A stretch of DNA of 64,000 bases, taken from NCBI GenBank assembly GCA_963798705.1, contig CAWCTW010000005.1, forward strand, positions 1 to 64,000, read 5' to 3'. The position numbers were made by a program, and so were the translations under genes. Each line of letters begins with the position of its first letter. The stretch's first letter is position 1. The notes under the pieces are model-generated. The model did no database searches, was not told the DNA's origin, and was given only the letters and a program-made list of their open reading frames with translations. This stretch comes from AC-56 sp963798705 (GTDB taxonomy: Bacteria; Actinomycetota; Thermoleophilia; Solirubrobacterales; 70-9). Shown in pieces: positions 16,240-23,620 of the stretch.

Positions 16240-16964
16240 TTATTCCGTTGCCGCTCGGGTCGCCTCGGTCGTAGCCGTTCCCTCGAGGATCGTCGCGGCA
16301 ACGAGCTCGGGATCGTCCCACATGGCGAGATGACCGCAGCCCTCAAGCGTGACGAAGCGGGTCTGCGCCGGCAGCTCATCGCGAAGCTGGGCCTTCGCCG
16401 GAATCAGCCTCTCCCTCTCTCCCCATGCGACCGTCACCGGCACGTTGATGACGTGCCCATCCTTGAATCGCGCGCGTCGGGTCGCGCGCAGATGCGCCCT
16501 GAACGTCGGGGTACGTGAGTAATCATCGGCGATCCGGATCGCGGCATCGGCCGTGATCGCGCGCCCGCGCGCAACGGTCCCGTGCATGAGAACGTCCCGC
16601 AACCGGTCGTGGCGCATCGCCGGGGCGAAGGCCCTGCCCATCCGGTACTGGCCAGCAAGCTGCAGCGTGCAGCGCCAGGGGTCGTGCTTCGCCCACATGC
16701 CGGCGGGGGCGATCGCGACCACCGATCGCGCGCGGCTGAGCTTCGCCAACTCGAGGGCGGTCCGGCCGCCGACGGAATTCCCGCAGGCATGGGCGTCTCG
16801 ACGCCGAGCCCATCCAGGGCTTCCGCCAATACCCGCGCGTATCCGATCGGCGTATGGGGGATCCCGGGGGGTGGGGGAGGGGACGAACCGTGGCCGGGCA
16901 GGTCGACCACGAGGACCTCCACGGAGACATCATTGCCGCACAGAGCCCCAGATCGGTAGCTCAT
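16240..16964 (-). pseudogene. Alpha/beta hydrolase, N-terminally truncated and frameshifted
   Basis: One frame gives VEVLVVDLPGHGSSPPPPPG, then YARVLAEALDGLGVETP. The next gives ACGNSVGGRTALELA (nucleophile elbow GNSVGG) and LSRARSVVAIAPAGMWAKHD through PVTVAWGERERLIPAKAQLR to the catalytic His in TLEGCGHLAMWDDPELVA. They join if one C is added near 16785. The N-terminal strand carrying the HG oxyanion motif is not found upstream. So the gene has both a shift and a missing 5' end, favouring true decay over a simple base-call error. Confidence 0.75.
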
Positions 16965-16978
16965 ACGGAAGCTGTTCG

Positions 16979-17188
16979 GTGTCAACTACCGATGCGGCGG
17001 TGGGATCGGTGGCCAAGAATCAGTTCGTGACCCTTGCATGGCTCGTCATCTGGTTGGTCGCCAATCTCATCGGAGGCGACGAGCCACTGCGGCTCGATCC
17101 GGTCAACGCCTGGACGGCGACTTTGATCCTGGCCGCCGCGCTCGACCTCAACCGGCCCGCGGGGTGGGGCCCCGGAGCGAGGAAATGA
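16979..17188 (+). CDS. Small two-TM membrane protein
   Basis: A 69-residue ORF from GTG 16979: a polar start (VSTTDAAVGSVAKNQ), a strong hydrophobic helix (FVTLAWLVIWLVANLIGG), an acidic loop (DEPLRLDPVNA) and a second helix (WTATLILAAALDLNRP). It ends one base before the beta-lactamase-like gene ATG, suggesting co-transcription. No RBS of note and no recognised family. Confidence 0.5.
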   Translation: MSTTDAAVGSVAKNQFVTLAWLVIWLVANLIGGDEPLRLDPVNAWTATLILAAALDLNRPAGWGPGARK

Positions 17189-17189
17189 G

Positions 17190-18399
17190 ATGAGTGCTGC
17201 CGTGACTTCGCCTGTCAACAGCGCGGCGCACCACGGCGGTTGTGTGGCTCCGGGCTTCGAGGACGTGCGGGCCGAGTTTGACCGCAACTTCGCCGAACAC
17301 CGCGAGATCGGGGCCGCGGTGGCCGCCTATTGGCGTGGCGACAAGGTGGTCGACCTGTGGGGCGGTCGCCGCACGCCGATTGGCGAGGACCCCTGGAACG
17401 AGGACACGATGGTGGTCGTCAATTCGACCACCAAGGGCCTGGCCGCGATGACGGTTGCCGTCGCGAACTCACGCGGCTGGATCGACTACGACGCGCCGGT
17501 CGCCGAGTACTGGCCCGAGTTCGCTCAGAACGGCAAGGAGGCGATCACGGTGCGCCATCTCCTCAGCCACGAAGCCGGGCTGGTTTGCCCTGACGAGCCG
17601 CTGCGCAGCGAGGACATGCGCGATCTCGACATACGTCTCCGGGGTCCTCGCGCGGCAGAGGCCGGCCTGGAAGCCTGGTACGCGCCACGGCTACCACGCG
17701 ATGACGATCGGGCTCCACATGCAGGAGCTGATTCGCCACGTCGACCCGGAGCACCGCACGCTTGGCCGCTTCTTTGCGGAGGAGATTGCTCGGCCCCTTG
17801 AGATCGATTTCTACATCGGCCTTCCGCCTGAGATCCCCGACGAGCGACTTGCGAAGCTGACGCCGTTCTCCCCGATGGGCGCCTTTCGCGCGCTGGGCTC
17901 GACACCGACACCGTTCGTGATCCGACTCATGTGGCCTCGGTCGCTGTTGCGCAGATCGCTGCTCTTCGCCGACATGGACTTCAACCAGCGACGCTGGCTC
18001 GAGATCGAGCTACCCGCTGGGAATGGGGTGGGGACGGCACGTGCGATTGCGCGGGCCTATTCGGCATTCGCGGAGGGCGGCGCAGAGCTGGGCATCACCG
18101 CGGAGACGCTCGAGAGCCTCATGGCGGCGCACGACACTGACCATCCGAAGGACAAGGTGATGGGCATCGATAGCTGGATGTCGCTCGGATTCCTAAAGCC
18201 GGGGCCTGAGCTCAGCTTCGGCTCGACGGAGCACGCCTTCGGCACGCCGGGCGCCGGTGGCTCGTTCGGCTTCGCCGACCCCGATTCCCGACTTGGATTC
18301 GCCTATGTGATGAACAAGACCGGCTACCAGCTCCTCGATGCGCGCGAGAAGGCACTCCGGGATGCCGTTTACCACTCTATTCGGCGGCTGTCGGTCTGA
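17190..18399 (+). pseudogene. Class C beta-lactamase-like serine hydrolase (EstB type) with a frameshift
   Basis: The N-terminal frame has VVDLWGGRRTPIGEDPW and the Ser-x-x-Lys motif STTKG near residue 78, then EAITVRHLLSHEAGL. At about 17625 the frame moves by one extra base to TYVSGVLARQRPAWKPGTRH, where GYHAMT supplies the second motif, and continues to a normal end (FGTPGAGGSFGFADPDSRLG then FAYVMNKTG). The joined product is about 400 residues, the size of actinobacterial serine esterases of this family. The shift separates the nucleophile from the rest, so the protein is inactive as written. Confidence 0.8.
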
Positions 18400-18446
18400 A
18401 GCCAAGGTCATGCGAGGAGCGTAGGCGGACTGGGGGCATTGAACTC

Positions 18447-19337
18447 GTGTCGGTGATTGCGACGGATCGGCTGACCAAGTTCTACGGCAGCCAGCGTGGC
18501 ATCGAGGACGTCACGATGGCGGTCGACAGGGGCGAGGTCTTTGGCTTCCTTGGCCCGAATGGGGCTGGAAAGACAACGACGATCCGGAGCGTGCTCGACC
18601 TTCTACATCCGACCCGGGGCAGTGCCCGAATCTTCGGCCTCGATTCGCGGCGAGGCAGCGTCGCGATCCGCGCTCGGATTGGCAATCTGCCGGGGGACTT
18701 CGGCTACGGAAAGCTCACCACCGGGCGCCAGGCGGTCTCGTTGATCGCTCGTCTGCGCGGGATGGACGACCTCGGCCGGACCGAGTCGCTTGCGACGCGC
18801 TTCCGCGCGGACCTCGAGCGACCGCTCGGACAGCTCTCGCGGGGCAACCGTCAGAAGGTTGGGCTGATCCTCGCCTTCTTCCATGAGCCCGACCTGCTCA
18901 TTCTCGACGAGCCGACGAGCGGGCTCGATCCGTTGATGCAGGAGGAATTCCTGGCGTTGGTGCGCGAGGAACGCGAACGAGGCTGTGCCGTCTTCATCTC
19001 CTCGCACGAGCTCGACGAGGTCGAGCGCGTCTGTGACCGGGTGGGGATCATCCGCGATGGGAAGCTGATTGCGGTGGAGCGGGTGGGGGATCTGCTCGCA
19101 AGAACGCCGCGGCGGGCCTCGGTGCGGTTCACCGAGCCGATCGACCCGGCCGAGCTCCGAGCGTGTCCCGGGGTAACGGACCTGGAGGTCGACGGACAGC
19201 AGGTCACCTTCAAGTTCGTCGGAGATCCCGACCCGGTGATCAAGGCCATCTCACGCCAGAGCGTCGCCGATCTCGAGTTTGCACGGGCAGCGTTGGAGGA
19301 GGTCTTCCTCACCTATTACGAGGACGGCGCCCCCTGA
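18447..19337 (+). CDS. ABC transporter ATP-binding protein
   Basis: A 296-residue ABC exporter ATPase with Walker A GPNGAGKTTTI (near residue 38), Q-loop region at NLPGDFGYGKL, a signature variant LSRGNRQKVG, Walker B LLILDEPTSGLD and an H-loop at FISSHELDEVERV. The C-terminal DUF4162-like extension (ARTPRRASVRFTEPIDPAEL) fits multidrug/antibiotic exporters of the DrrA/CcmA type. GTG start. Its TGA overlaps the start region of the permease gene, so they make one two-gene transporter. Confidence 0.9.
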   Translation: MSVIATDRLTKFYGSQRGIEDVTMAVDRGEVFGFLGPNGAGKTTTIRSVLDLLHPTRGSARIFGLDSRRGSVAIRARIGNLPGDFGYGKLTTGRQAVSLIARLRGMDDLGRTESLATRFRADLERPLGQLSRGNRQKVGLILAFFHEPDLLILDEPTSGLDPLMQEEFLALVREERERGCAVFISSHELDEVERVCDRVGIIRDGKLIAVERVGDLLARTPRRASVRFTEPIDPAELRACPGVTDLEVDGQQVTFKFVGDPDPVIKAISRQSVADLEFARAALEEVFLTYYEDGAP

Positions 19338-20113
19338 TCGCCCTGATCGCCGCGCAGCTCTACGAGCGTCGCAGGTCCGTGCTTTCGTGGGGCCTGCCGC
19401 TCGGCCTGTGGTCGGCGTTCATCGTCGGGATCTATACGTCGATCGAAGACAGCCTGGCCAAGGCAGTGAGCGGCTACCCGTCGGCCTTCAAGGAGGCCTT
19501 CGGCGTTACGGAGCTGACGACGGTCGAGCAGTACCTGCACGCGGAGATGCTGAGCCTGATCGTTCCGCTGGCCGTCGGCTACCTCGCGGTGCGCTCGGTG
19601 GCCAGCGGCCTCTCAGGCGCCTCGGAGAGCGGACGCCTCGACGTGCTCCTCTCCGCACCGGTCGCTCGCCGACGCCTGGTCGCGGCCGACGTCTGCGCGA
19701 CGGCCGTCGAGGTTGCCACGGTCCTGGCGATGACTCTGGTGCTGACCGAGCTCGGCAGCCTGCTCGCCGGCGCCGGGCTCTCGTTTGGGCTCGCGCTCGC
19801 CGGCTATGCCAGTGTCTGGCCGCTCGCGCTGCTCGCCGGCGGGCTGGCGATCATCGTCACCGGTTTCTCCCTGCGCACGAGTGTCGTCACGGGCTCAGCG
19901 GCAGGGCTGCTGGTGGCGATGTACATCTTCGACCTGGTTGGACGGCTGGACCCGAGCCTCGACGGGATCCGCTACGCGTCTGTCTTTCGCTATTACGGCA
20001 GCGCGGTCGAGAACGGCATCGATCCTCTGTCCTTCATCGGCGTGACCGTGGCGGCGGCTCTCGTTGCCGCGATCGGCTCAGTTCTGTTCGAGCGGCGCGA
20101 CCTTACTCGGTGA
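19334..20113 (+). CDS. ABC transporter permease (ABC-2 type)
   Basis: An ABC-2-like permease of about 259 residues: one N-terminal helix (VLSWGLPLGLWSAFIVGIYT), then after a periplasmic stretch LSLIVPLAVGYLAVRSVASG, VATVLAMTLVLTELGSLLAG, ASVWPLALLAGGLAIIVTGF, SVVTGSAAGLLVAMYIFDLV and FIGVTVAAALVAAIGSVLFE. The segment SGASESGRLDVLLSAPVARR is characteristic. No ATG or GTG lies near the junction; CTG at 19334, overlapping the ATPase TGA, is the likeliest start by coupling, but upstream initiation inside the ATPase gene is possible. Confidence 0.8.
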   Translation: MIALIAAQLYERRRSVLSWGLPLGLWSAFIVGIYTSIEDSLAKAVSGYPSAFKEAFGVTELTTVEQYLHAEMLSLIVPLAVGYLAVRSVASGLSGASESGRLDVLLSAPVARRRLVAADVCATAVEVATVLAMTLVLTELGSLLAGAGLSFGLALAGYASVWPLALLAGGLAIIVTGFSLRTSVVTGSAAGLLVAMYIFDLVGRLDPSLDGIRYASVFRYYGSAVENGIDPLSFIGVTVAAALVAAIGSVLFERRDLTR

Positions 20114-20170
20114 CTCTGGCTCGTCAGCTTCAATCGGGTTTCGCCCAAGCTCGCGTGGAAACCAGACCAC

Positions 20171-20176
20171 TAGCCT
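20171..20176 (+). promoter_or_regulatory. -10 box, leaderless start of the hypothetical gene at 20184
   Basis: TAGCCT ends 7 nt before the ATG at 20184, so transcription would begin at or within a base of the start codon. No Shine-Dalgarno sequence fits in the gap. One of a series of identical arrangements in this window. Confidence 0.5.
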
Positions 20177-20183
20177 GGGCCGC

Positions 20184-20894
20184 ATGTGCGATTCGCCGCC
20201 GCCGGAGCTGTTGGAGATGATCGGCAACCTCTCCGAGTTCCACCGCGAGCATGAGAAGTTCTACGCGCAGGCGCCGCTGCGTCAGGCCGTCGAGGTTGAA
20301 GCCGCCTCGCGGGTCCTTAAGGCGCTCGCCGATCACTGGAGTTCGGTCTCGCCGACCGACCGGCCCGGGACGAGCCCGTTCGCGGGGGCACCCGATCTCA
20401 ACCCGCCGGGACTCACCGCCGAAGAGGGCGTCCTGTTCATGGAGGGAGAGGGCGAACCGACCGAGATCAAGCAGCTGAGACGTGACCTGGAGACGCTCGC
20501 AGGGGACATGGAGGCGGGTGGGGAGTGGCTGTCCGCGGCGATGGAGAAGGGATGGGCCGTCGCCGGGTCGCTCGCTGCGTATCCAGAGCTCGCCGATCTC
20601 TTGGGCGAGCGCGATCGGATCATCGCGAACGACTGGCAGGCAGCGAACGCACAGACGCTGATCGCGCGCTTGCTTCGCCGCGCGCTCGAGATCATCGACC
20701 GCGTGGATTTCTCACCCCCGGCGCTGCGAAGCGATCTCGCGGGTGAACGGACCGCCGCGGCCTACCTTTACTCGGCCTCGGAGCTACTCGACCGCGCTGC
20801 CGACCTGACGGTGCAATCGGCGTCGCTGGTGCACGACAACGAACGGCGTTGGCGCACCTTCAGCGAACGAGTTCGTCAACTGACGGGTCGATAA
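20184..20894 (+). CDS. Hypothetical cytosolic protein, helical
   Basis: A 236-residue protein, MCDSPPPELLEMIGNLSEFH onward, predicted almost entirely alpha-helical and acidic (HREHEKFYAQAPLRQAVEVE, AASRVLKALADHWSSVSPTD, LLRRALEIIDRVDFSPPALR). No membrane segments or catalytic motifs are visible. Related uncharacterised proteins are expected in actinobacteria but I cannot name a family. The start is fixed by a leaderless -10 box. It ends just before the tRNA fragment. Confidence 0.65.
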   Translation: MCDSPPPELLEMIGNLSEFHREHEKFYAQAPLRQAVEVEAASRVLKALADHWSSVSPTDRPGTSPFAGAPDLNPPGLTAEEGVLFMEGEGEPTEIKQLRRDLETLAGDMEAGGEWLSAAMEKGWAVAGSLAAYPELADLLGERDRIIANDWQAANAQTLIARLLRRALEIIDRVDFSPPALRSDLAGERTAAAYLYSASELLDRAADLTVQSASLVHDNERRWRTFSERVRQLTGR

Positions 20895-20923
20895 AGCAGG
20901 ACGCGCGAACGGGCGCCACTTCA

Positions 20924-20970
20924 TGCCGGAGGAGGGACTCGAACCCACGGCCTTCGGATTATGATTCCGC
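20924..20970 (-). repeat. 3' fragment of a tRNA-Met gene (candidate attachment site)
   Basis: From the anticodon stem to the discriminator base this matches the full tRNA at 26148-26222, with one missing base (ACCCACGG versus ACCCAGCGG). The 5' half of the tRNA is absent; unrelated sequence follows at 20971. About 25 bp beyond the 3' end is also similar in both loci (CGAACGGGCG core). A 3' tRNA fragment facing an intact gene in the same orientation is the usual footprint of integration into a tRNA gene. Confidence 0.7.
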
Positions 20971-21030
20971 GCCGTTGCTTGCGGGGGTTTCCGGCTGTTC
21001 CGCGTTTTGCCCGCTAATCGGCGAGTTTTG

Positions 21031-22565
21031 GTAAGCGTTCAGTCGGTCTGCTTCAGACCAGCGCCGGCGCAGGCTGGGCGCGGATCGAGGTCTGGGCGAC
21101 CTCGACGATGTAGGCGAACAGCGAGCGGCCCTGAAGCCGGCAGGTGAACGAGGCCGAGAGCAGCCGCTCGGTCGCGAGCGCGCCACGCTCGCAACGGCTG
21201 CCCTGGGAGAGCTTGCGGTAGATGACCGCGTGGCGCAGGCCGCGCTCGGCGCGGTTGTTGGTCGGCTCCACGCCGGGATGCTCGAGAAAGGTCCATAGCC
21301 CGGGCCAGGCCTTGATCAGGTTGCGGGCGAGGCCGCGGTGATAGCGGGTCTTGACCGACTTGCGCCTGCCCCGCTCGCAGAGCTCGCGCAGCTCGCGCTT
21401 AAGCGGGCGGATCTCGCGGCGCAGGCGGCGGCGATCGCCATCCGCCTGGAAGGCGCCCCAGCTCGCAAACACGCCCTCGGCGAGCCTGAGGCAGGCCTCG
21501 CCGAACTCCTTTTGGTGGGCGAGTGGGCTCTCGGCGTGATAGCGGAAGTCGCGCAGTAGATGCGACCAGCAGAGCTGGCGCCGGCCCGCCTCGAGGTGGT
21601 CATAGGCCCACCAGCGATCGGAGGAGATGATCGCCTCGCTGTCTGCGATCAGCGCCTCGGCCTCCTCGCGGTGGCGCGATGGCGCCACCCTCATCAGCGC
21701 CGCCCCACCCGTGAAGGCGCCCCAGAGGAATCTCTTCTCGCCCGCCTGCTTCCAGCCGGTCTCATCGACGCAGACCACCGGCGCGCCGCGAACCGCATCG
21801 CAAAGCCGCTTCTGGGGCTCGCGCAGGGCGACTCCGGAGCGGGCGAGGATCGCATCGACGGTGCCGGTCGCGATCTCCACCCCGAACAGCTCCGAGCAGA
21901 GGCAGGCCACCTGGCGGCGCGAGAGCCGAAACCCGGCGGCGAGGGTGGCGACCGCTGCCTGCAGCCGCGCCCCGAAGCGCTCGCGGGGGACGTCGGGGGG
22001 AAGCTCGGCCTGGGTGATCGCCCCGCATCCGGGGCAGCTGCGGCGGGCGAGGCGGTGCTCGCTCACCCGAACGGCGGTCTCGGGCAGCTCGGCGACCTGG
22101 TGGCGGCGCACCGGCCCCCGGGCCGACCGCTCGGCGAGCGAGTGGCCGCAGCGCCGACAGCATTCCGGCAGGTGCTCGATGACTTCGTCGACCCGCTCGA
22201 TCGCCAACAGGCCACGACCCGAGCCCGGGTGGCCGGGCTGGCCGCCCGGCTTGCGATCGGAGCGCTTGCCCTTGCGTCGGCGCTTGCCCGAGCGGGGGTC
22301 GGCCGACGGCGGAACGGAGGAGTTGTCGGAGTCGCGGCGCAGCTCGCGGAGCTCCTCCTCGAGCCGCTCGACCCGGCCCTCGAGCCGCTCCACCTGGTTT
22401 GCCAGCGCCAGCAGCACGGTGACGCACGCCTTGCGGCCGGAGTCGTAGATCGCCTCGGCCTCGGCGCGATCCATGTCGCCAAGCTTCGCCGCGCACGGCG
22501 CGGCGCCTGCTCATGTCAACCGCACTCCCCCCGGGTCGGTCCCGGCGGGCCGACTGAACGCTTAC
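21031..22565 (-). mobile_element. IS66-family insertion sequence with intact ends and target duplication
   Basis: Perfect 16-bp terminal inverted repeats, GTAAGCGTTCAGTCGG at 21031-21046 and its complement at 22550-22565, begin with the GTAA typical of IS66 ends. An exact 8-bp direct repeat GAGTTTTG flanks the element (21023-21030 and 22566-22573), the family's usual duplication length. The single transposase gene is intact, and accessory tnpA/tnpB genes are absent, as in the shorter members of the family. The unaltered duplication indicates recent insertion. Confidence 0.95.
21053..22474 (-). CDS. IS66-family transposase (TnpC type)
   Basis: A 473-residue transposase. N-terminal leucine-zipper-like helix (LANQVERLEGRVERLEEELR), a basic PPSADPRSGKRRRKGKRSDR segment, a zinc-finger region (CCRRCGHSLAE and SCPGCGAITQAE), then the DDE core: D in VCVDETGWKQAG, D in AIISSDRWWAYDHLEAG and E in VEPTNNRAERGLRH. 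The C-terminal small IS66 domain is present (LSASFTCRLQGRSLFAYIVE). No interruptions. It mobilises the surrounding element, alone or with factors in trans. Confidence 0.93.
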   Translation of the reverse strand: MDRAEAEAIYDSGRKACVTVLLALANQVERLEGRVERLEEELRELRRDSDNSSVPPSADPRSGKRRRKGKRSDRKPGGQPGHPGSGRGLLAIERVDEVIEHLPECCRRCGHSLAERSARGPVRRHQVAELPETAVRVSEHRLARRSCPGCGAITQAELPPDVPRERFGARLQAAVATLAAGFRLSRRQVACLCSELFGVEIATGTVDAILARSGVALREPQKRLCDAVRGAPVVCVDETGWKQAGEKRFLWGAFTGGAALMRVAPSRHREEAEALIADSEAIISSDRWWAYDHLEAGRRQLCWSHLLRDFRYHAESPLAHQKEFGEACLRLAEGVFASWGAFQADGDRRRLRREIRPLKRELRELCERGRRKSVKTRYHRGLARNLIKAWPGLWTFLEHPGVEPTNNRAERGLRHAVIYRKLSQGSRCERGALATERLLSASFTCRLQGRSLFAYIVEVAQTSIRAQPAPALV

Positions 22566-22723
22566 GAGTTTTGTCGATTTGGCGGTGGTGCGCTCTTCGG
22601 TTGTTTGCGGCTGTCGCCTTGCCCACCCCTTGCCCACCAGCGTTAAGGCCGACCCTGCACTAGCCGCGGGCGGATCGGCCCGGCATCGCGTTGCCTTTGT
22701 CGGGTGCCGCCGTTGTTTCGTAT

Positions 22724-22729
22724 TACAAT
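22724..22729 (+). promoter_or_regulatory. -10 box for the toxin-antitoxin-like pair
   Basis: TACAAT lies 6 nt before the GTG at 22736, which makes the transcript leaderless. It is a near-perfect -10 within an AT-rich patch (TATTACAATT). No reliable -35 is seen. It lies 151 bp outside the IS66 right end. Confidence 0.55.
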
Positions 22730-22735
22730 TCCCCA

Positions 22736-22972
22736 GTGGAGATCCATCCGTCGGCTCGCAAGCATGGGATCGCCGACGAGGACATCGAGCACGCAGTGAC
22801 GAACGCGATGACGGTTGACGAGCAAGAAGACGACACCCGCATGTACCTGGGCCCGTCCCGGACCGCGGAGCTCTTGGAAGTGGTCACGATCGTCCGTGCC
22901 GATCGTTCGGAACTCGCGATCCATGCAATGAGGATGCGGCCGAAGTACAGGTGCCTGTTGGCGGGGGGTTGA
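22736..22972 (+). CDS. DUF4258-like putative toxin
   Basis: A 78-residue protein, VEIHPSARKHGIADEDIEHA then VTNAMTVDEQEDDTRMYLGP, then LEVVTIVRADRSELAIHAMR ending in a basic MRPKYR strand. The short HxxxR-like helix-strand layout resembles the BrnT/DUF4258 class of ribonuclease-like toxins. GTG 22736 is chosen from the leaderless -10 and because the extra upstream codons are not conserved in style. Two bases after its stop the ribbon-helix-helix gene begins, the standard toxin-first order of such modules. Toxicity is inferred. Confidence 0.7.
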   Translation: MEIHPSARKHGIADEDIEHAVTNAMTVDEQEDDTRMYLGPSRTAELLEVVTIVRADRSELAIHAMRMRPKYRCLLAGG

Positions 22973-22974
22973 GG

Positions 22975-23256
22975 ATGGCGAAGAAGAGGAGCTATGGCAA
23001 GAGCGCGAGCGGCAAGCCGATCACCGAGAAGATGGTCGCCGAGCTCGCCGAGAAGGCCGAAGCGGGCTATGACGTCGAGGAGACGCTACGCCGGCGCCCT
23101 GGGCGCCCATCGCTGGGCTCCGCGCCCGCCAGCGTCGAATCGGTGCGCCTCGAGCCCGAGCTGCGAGATGCTCTCGCCGAGCGGGCCCAGCGAGACCGCG
23201 AAACGACCTCCTCGGTGATCCGAAAGGCACTGCGCAGGTATCTCGAGGTCGGCTGA
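22975..23256 (+). CDS. Ribbon-helix-helix (CopG-like) putative antitoxin
   Basis: A 93-residue protein. The N-terminal half is basic and helical (YGKSASGKPITEKMVAELAE, KAEAGYDVEETLRRRPGRPS), which could wrap the toxin. The C-terminal half carries the DNA-binding ribbon-helix-helix: SVRLEPELRDALAERAQRDR then ETTSSVIRKALRRYLEVG. ATG 22975 follows the toxin stop by 2 nt, and GAGGATGG provides weak RBS sequence. By analogy with BrnTA-type pairs it would neutralise the neighbour and repress the shared promoter. Confidence 0.75.
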   Translation: MAKKRSYGKSASGKPITEKMVAELAEKAEAGYDVEETLRRRPGRPSLGSAPASVESVRLEPELRDALAERAQRDRETTSSVIRKALRRYLEVG

Positions 23257-23381
23257 CCGGGATCGCGCTCAGCGCCGAGTCGCGACATCCTTGGCCAGTG
23301 ATTGTGCGTTGAGTCGCGGGCCGTCTTCGCGCAGAGCAGGAGCCCTAAAGGTGGTGGATCTCCATGCCAGCCGGGACCACG

Positions 23382-23570
23382 TCACCCCCCCGCGCCGACG
23401 CGCGCGCGCAGGTTGTGAAACTGGCGGGTCTGCATGAGGAAGTGCACCGGTTCGGACACCAGCAGGCCAAGCAGCCGGGTGACACGGTAGGAGCCGACCT
23501 GCTCTTCGACCAACAAGATGATGGCCAAAGTTCACCAGCTGAGCAGCTTGGCGATATCCGGGTAAGTCAC
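23382..23570 (-). other. Possible degraded ORF crossing an in-frame TGA
   Basis: Read on the minus strand, the frame gives DRVTYPDIAKLLSW, a TGA, then LAIILLVEEQVGSYRVTRLL and GLLVSEPVHFLMQTRQFHNL to a stop at 23382-23384. The part after the TGA could also start at a TTG (23526-23528) as a 48-residue membrane-associated peptide. No RBS or family supports it. The rest of 23257-23620 contains nothing else I can identify. Confidence 0.25.
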
Positions 23571-23620
23571 GCGGTCGGCATCCGGGGAAACGGCGGATGG
23601 GGGTGACGAAGCCCACACCG

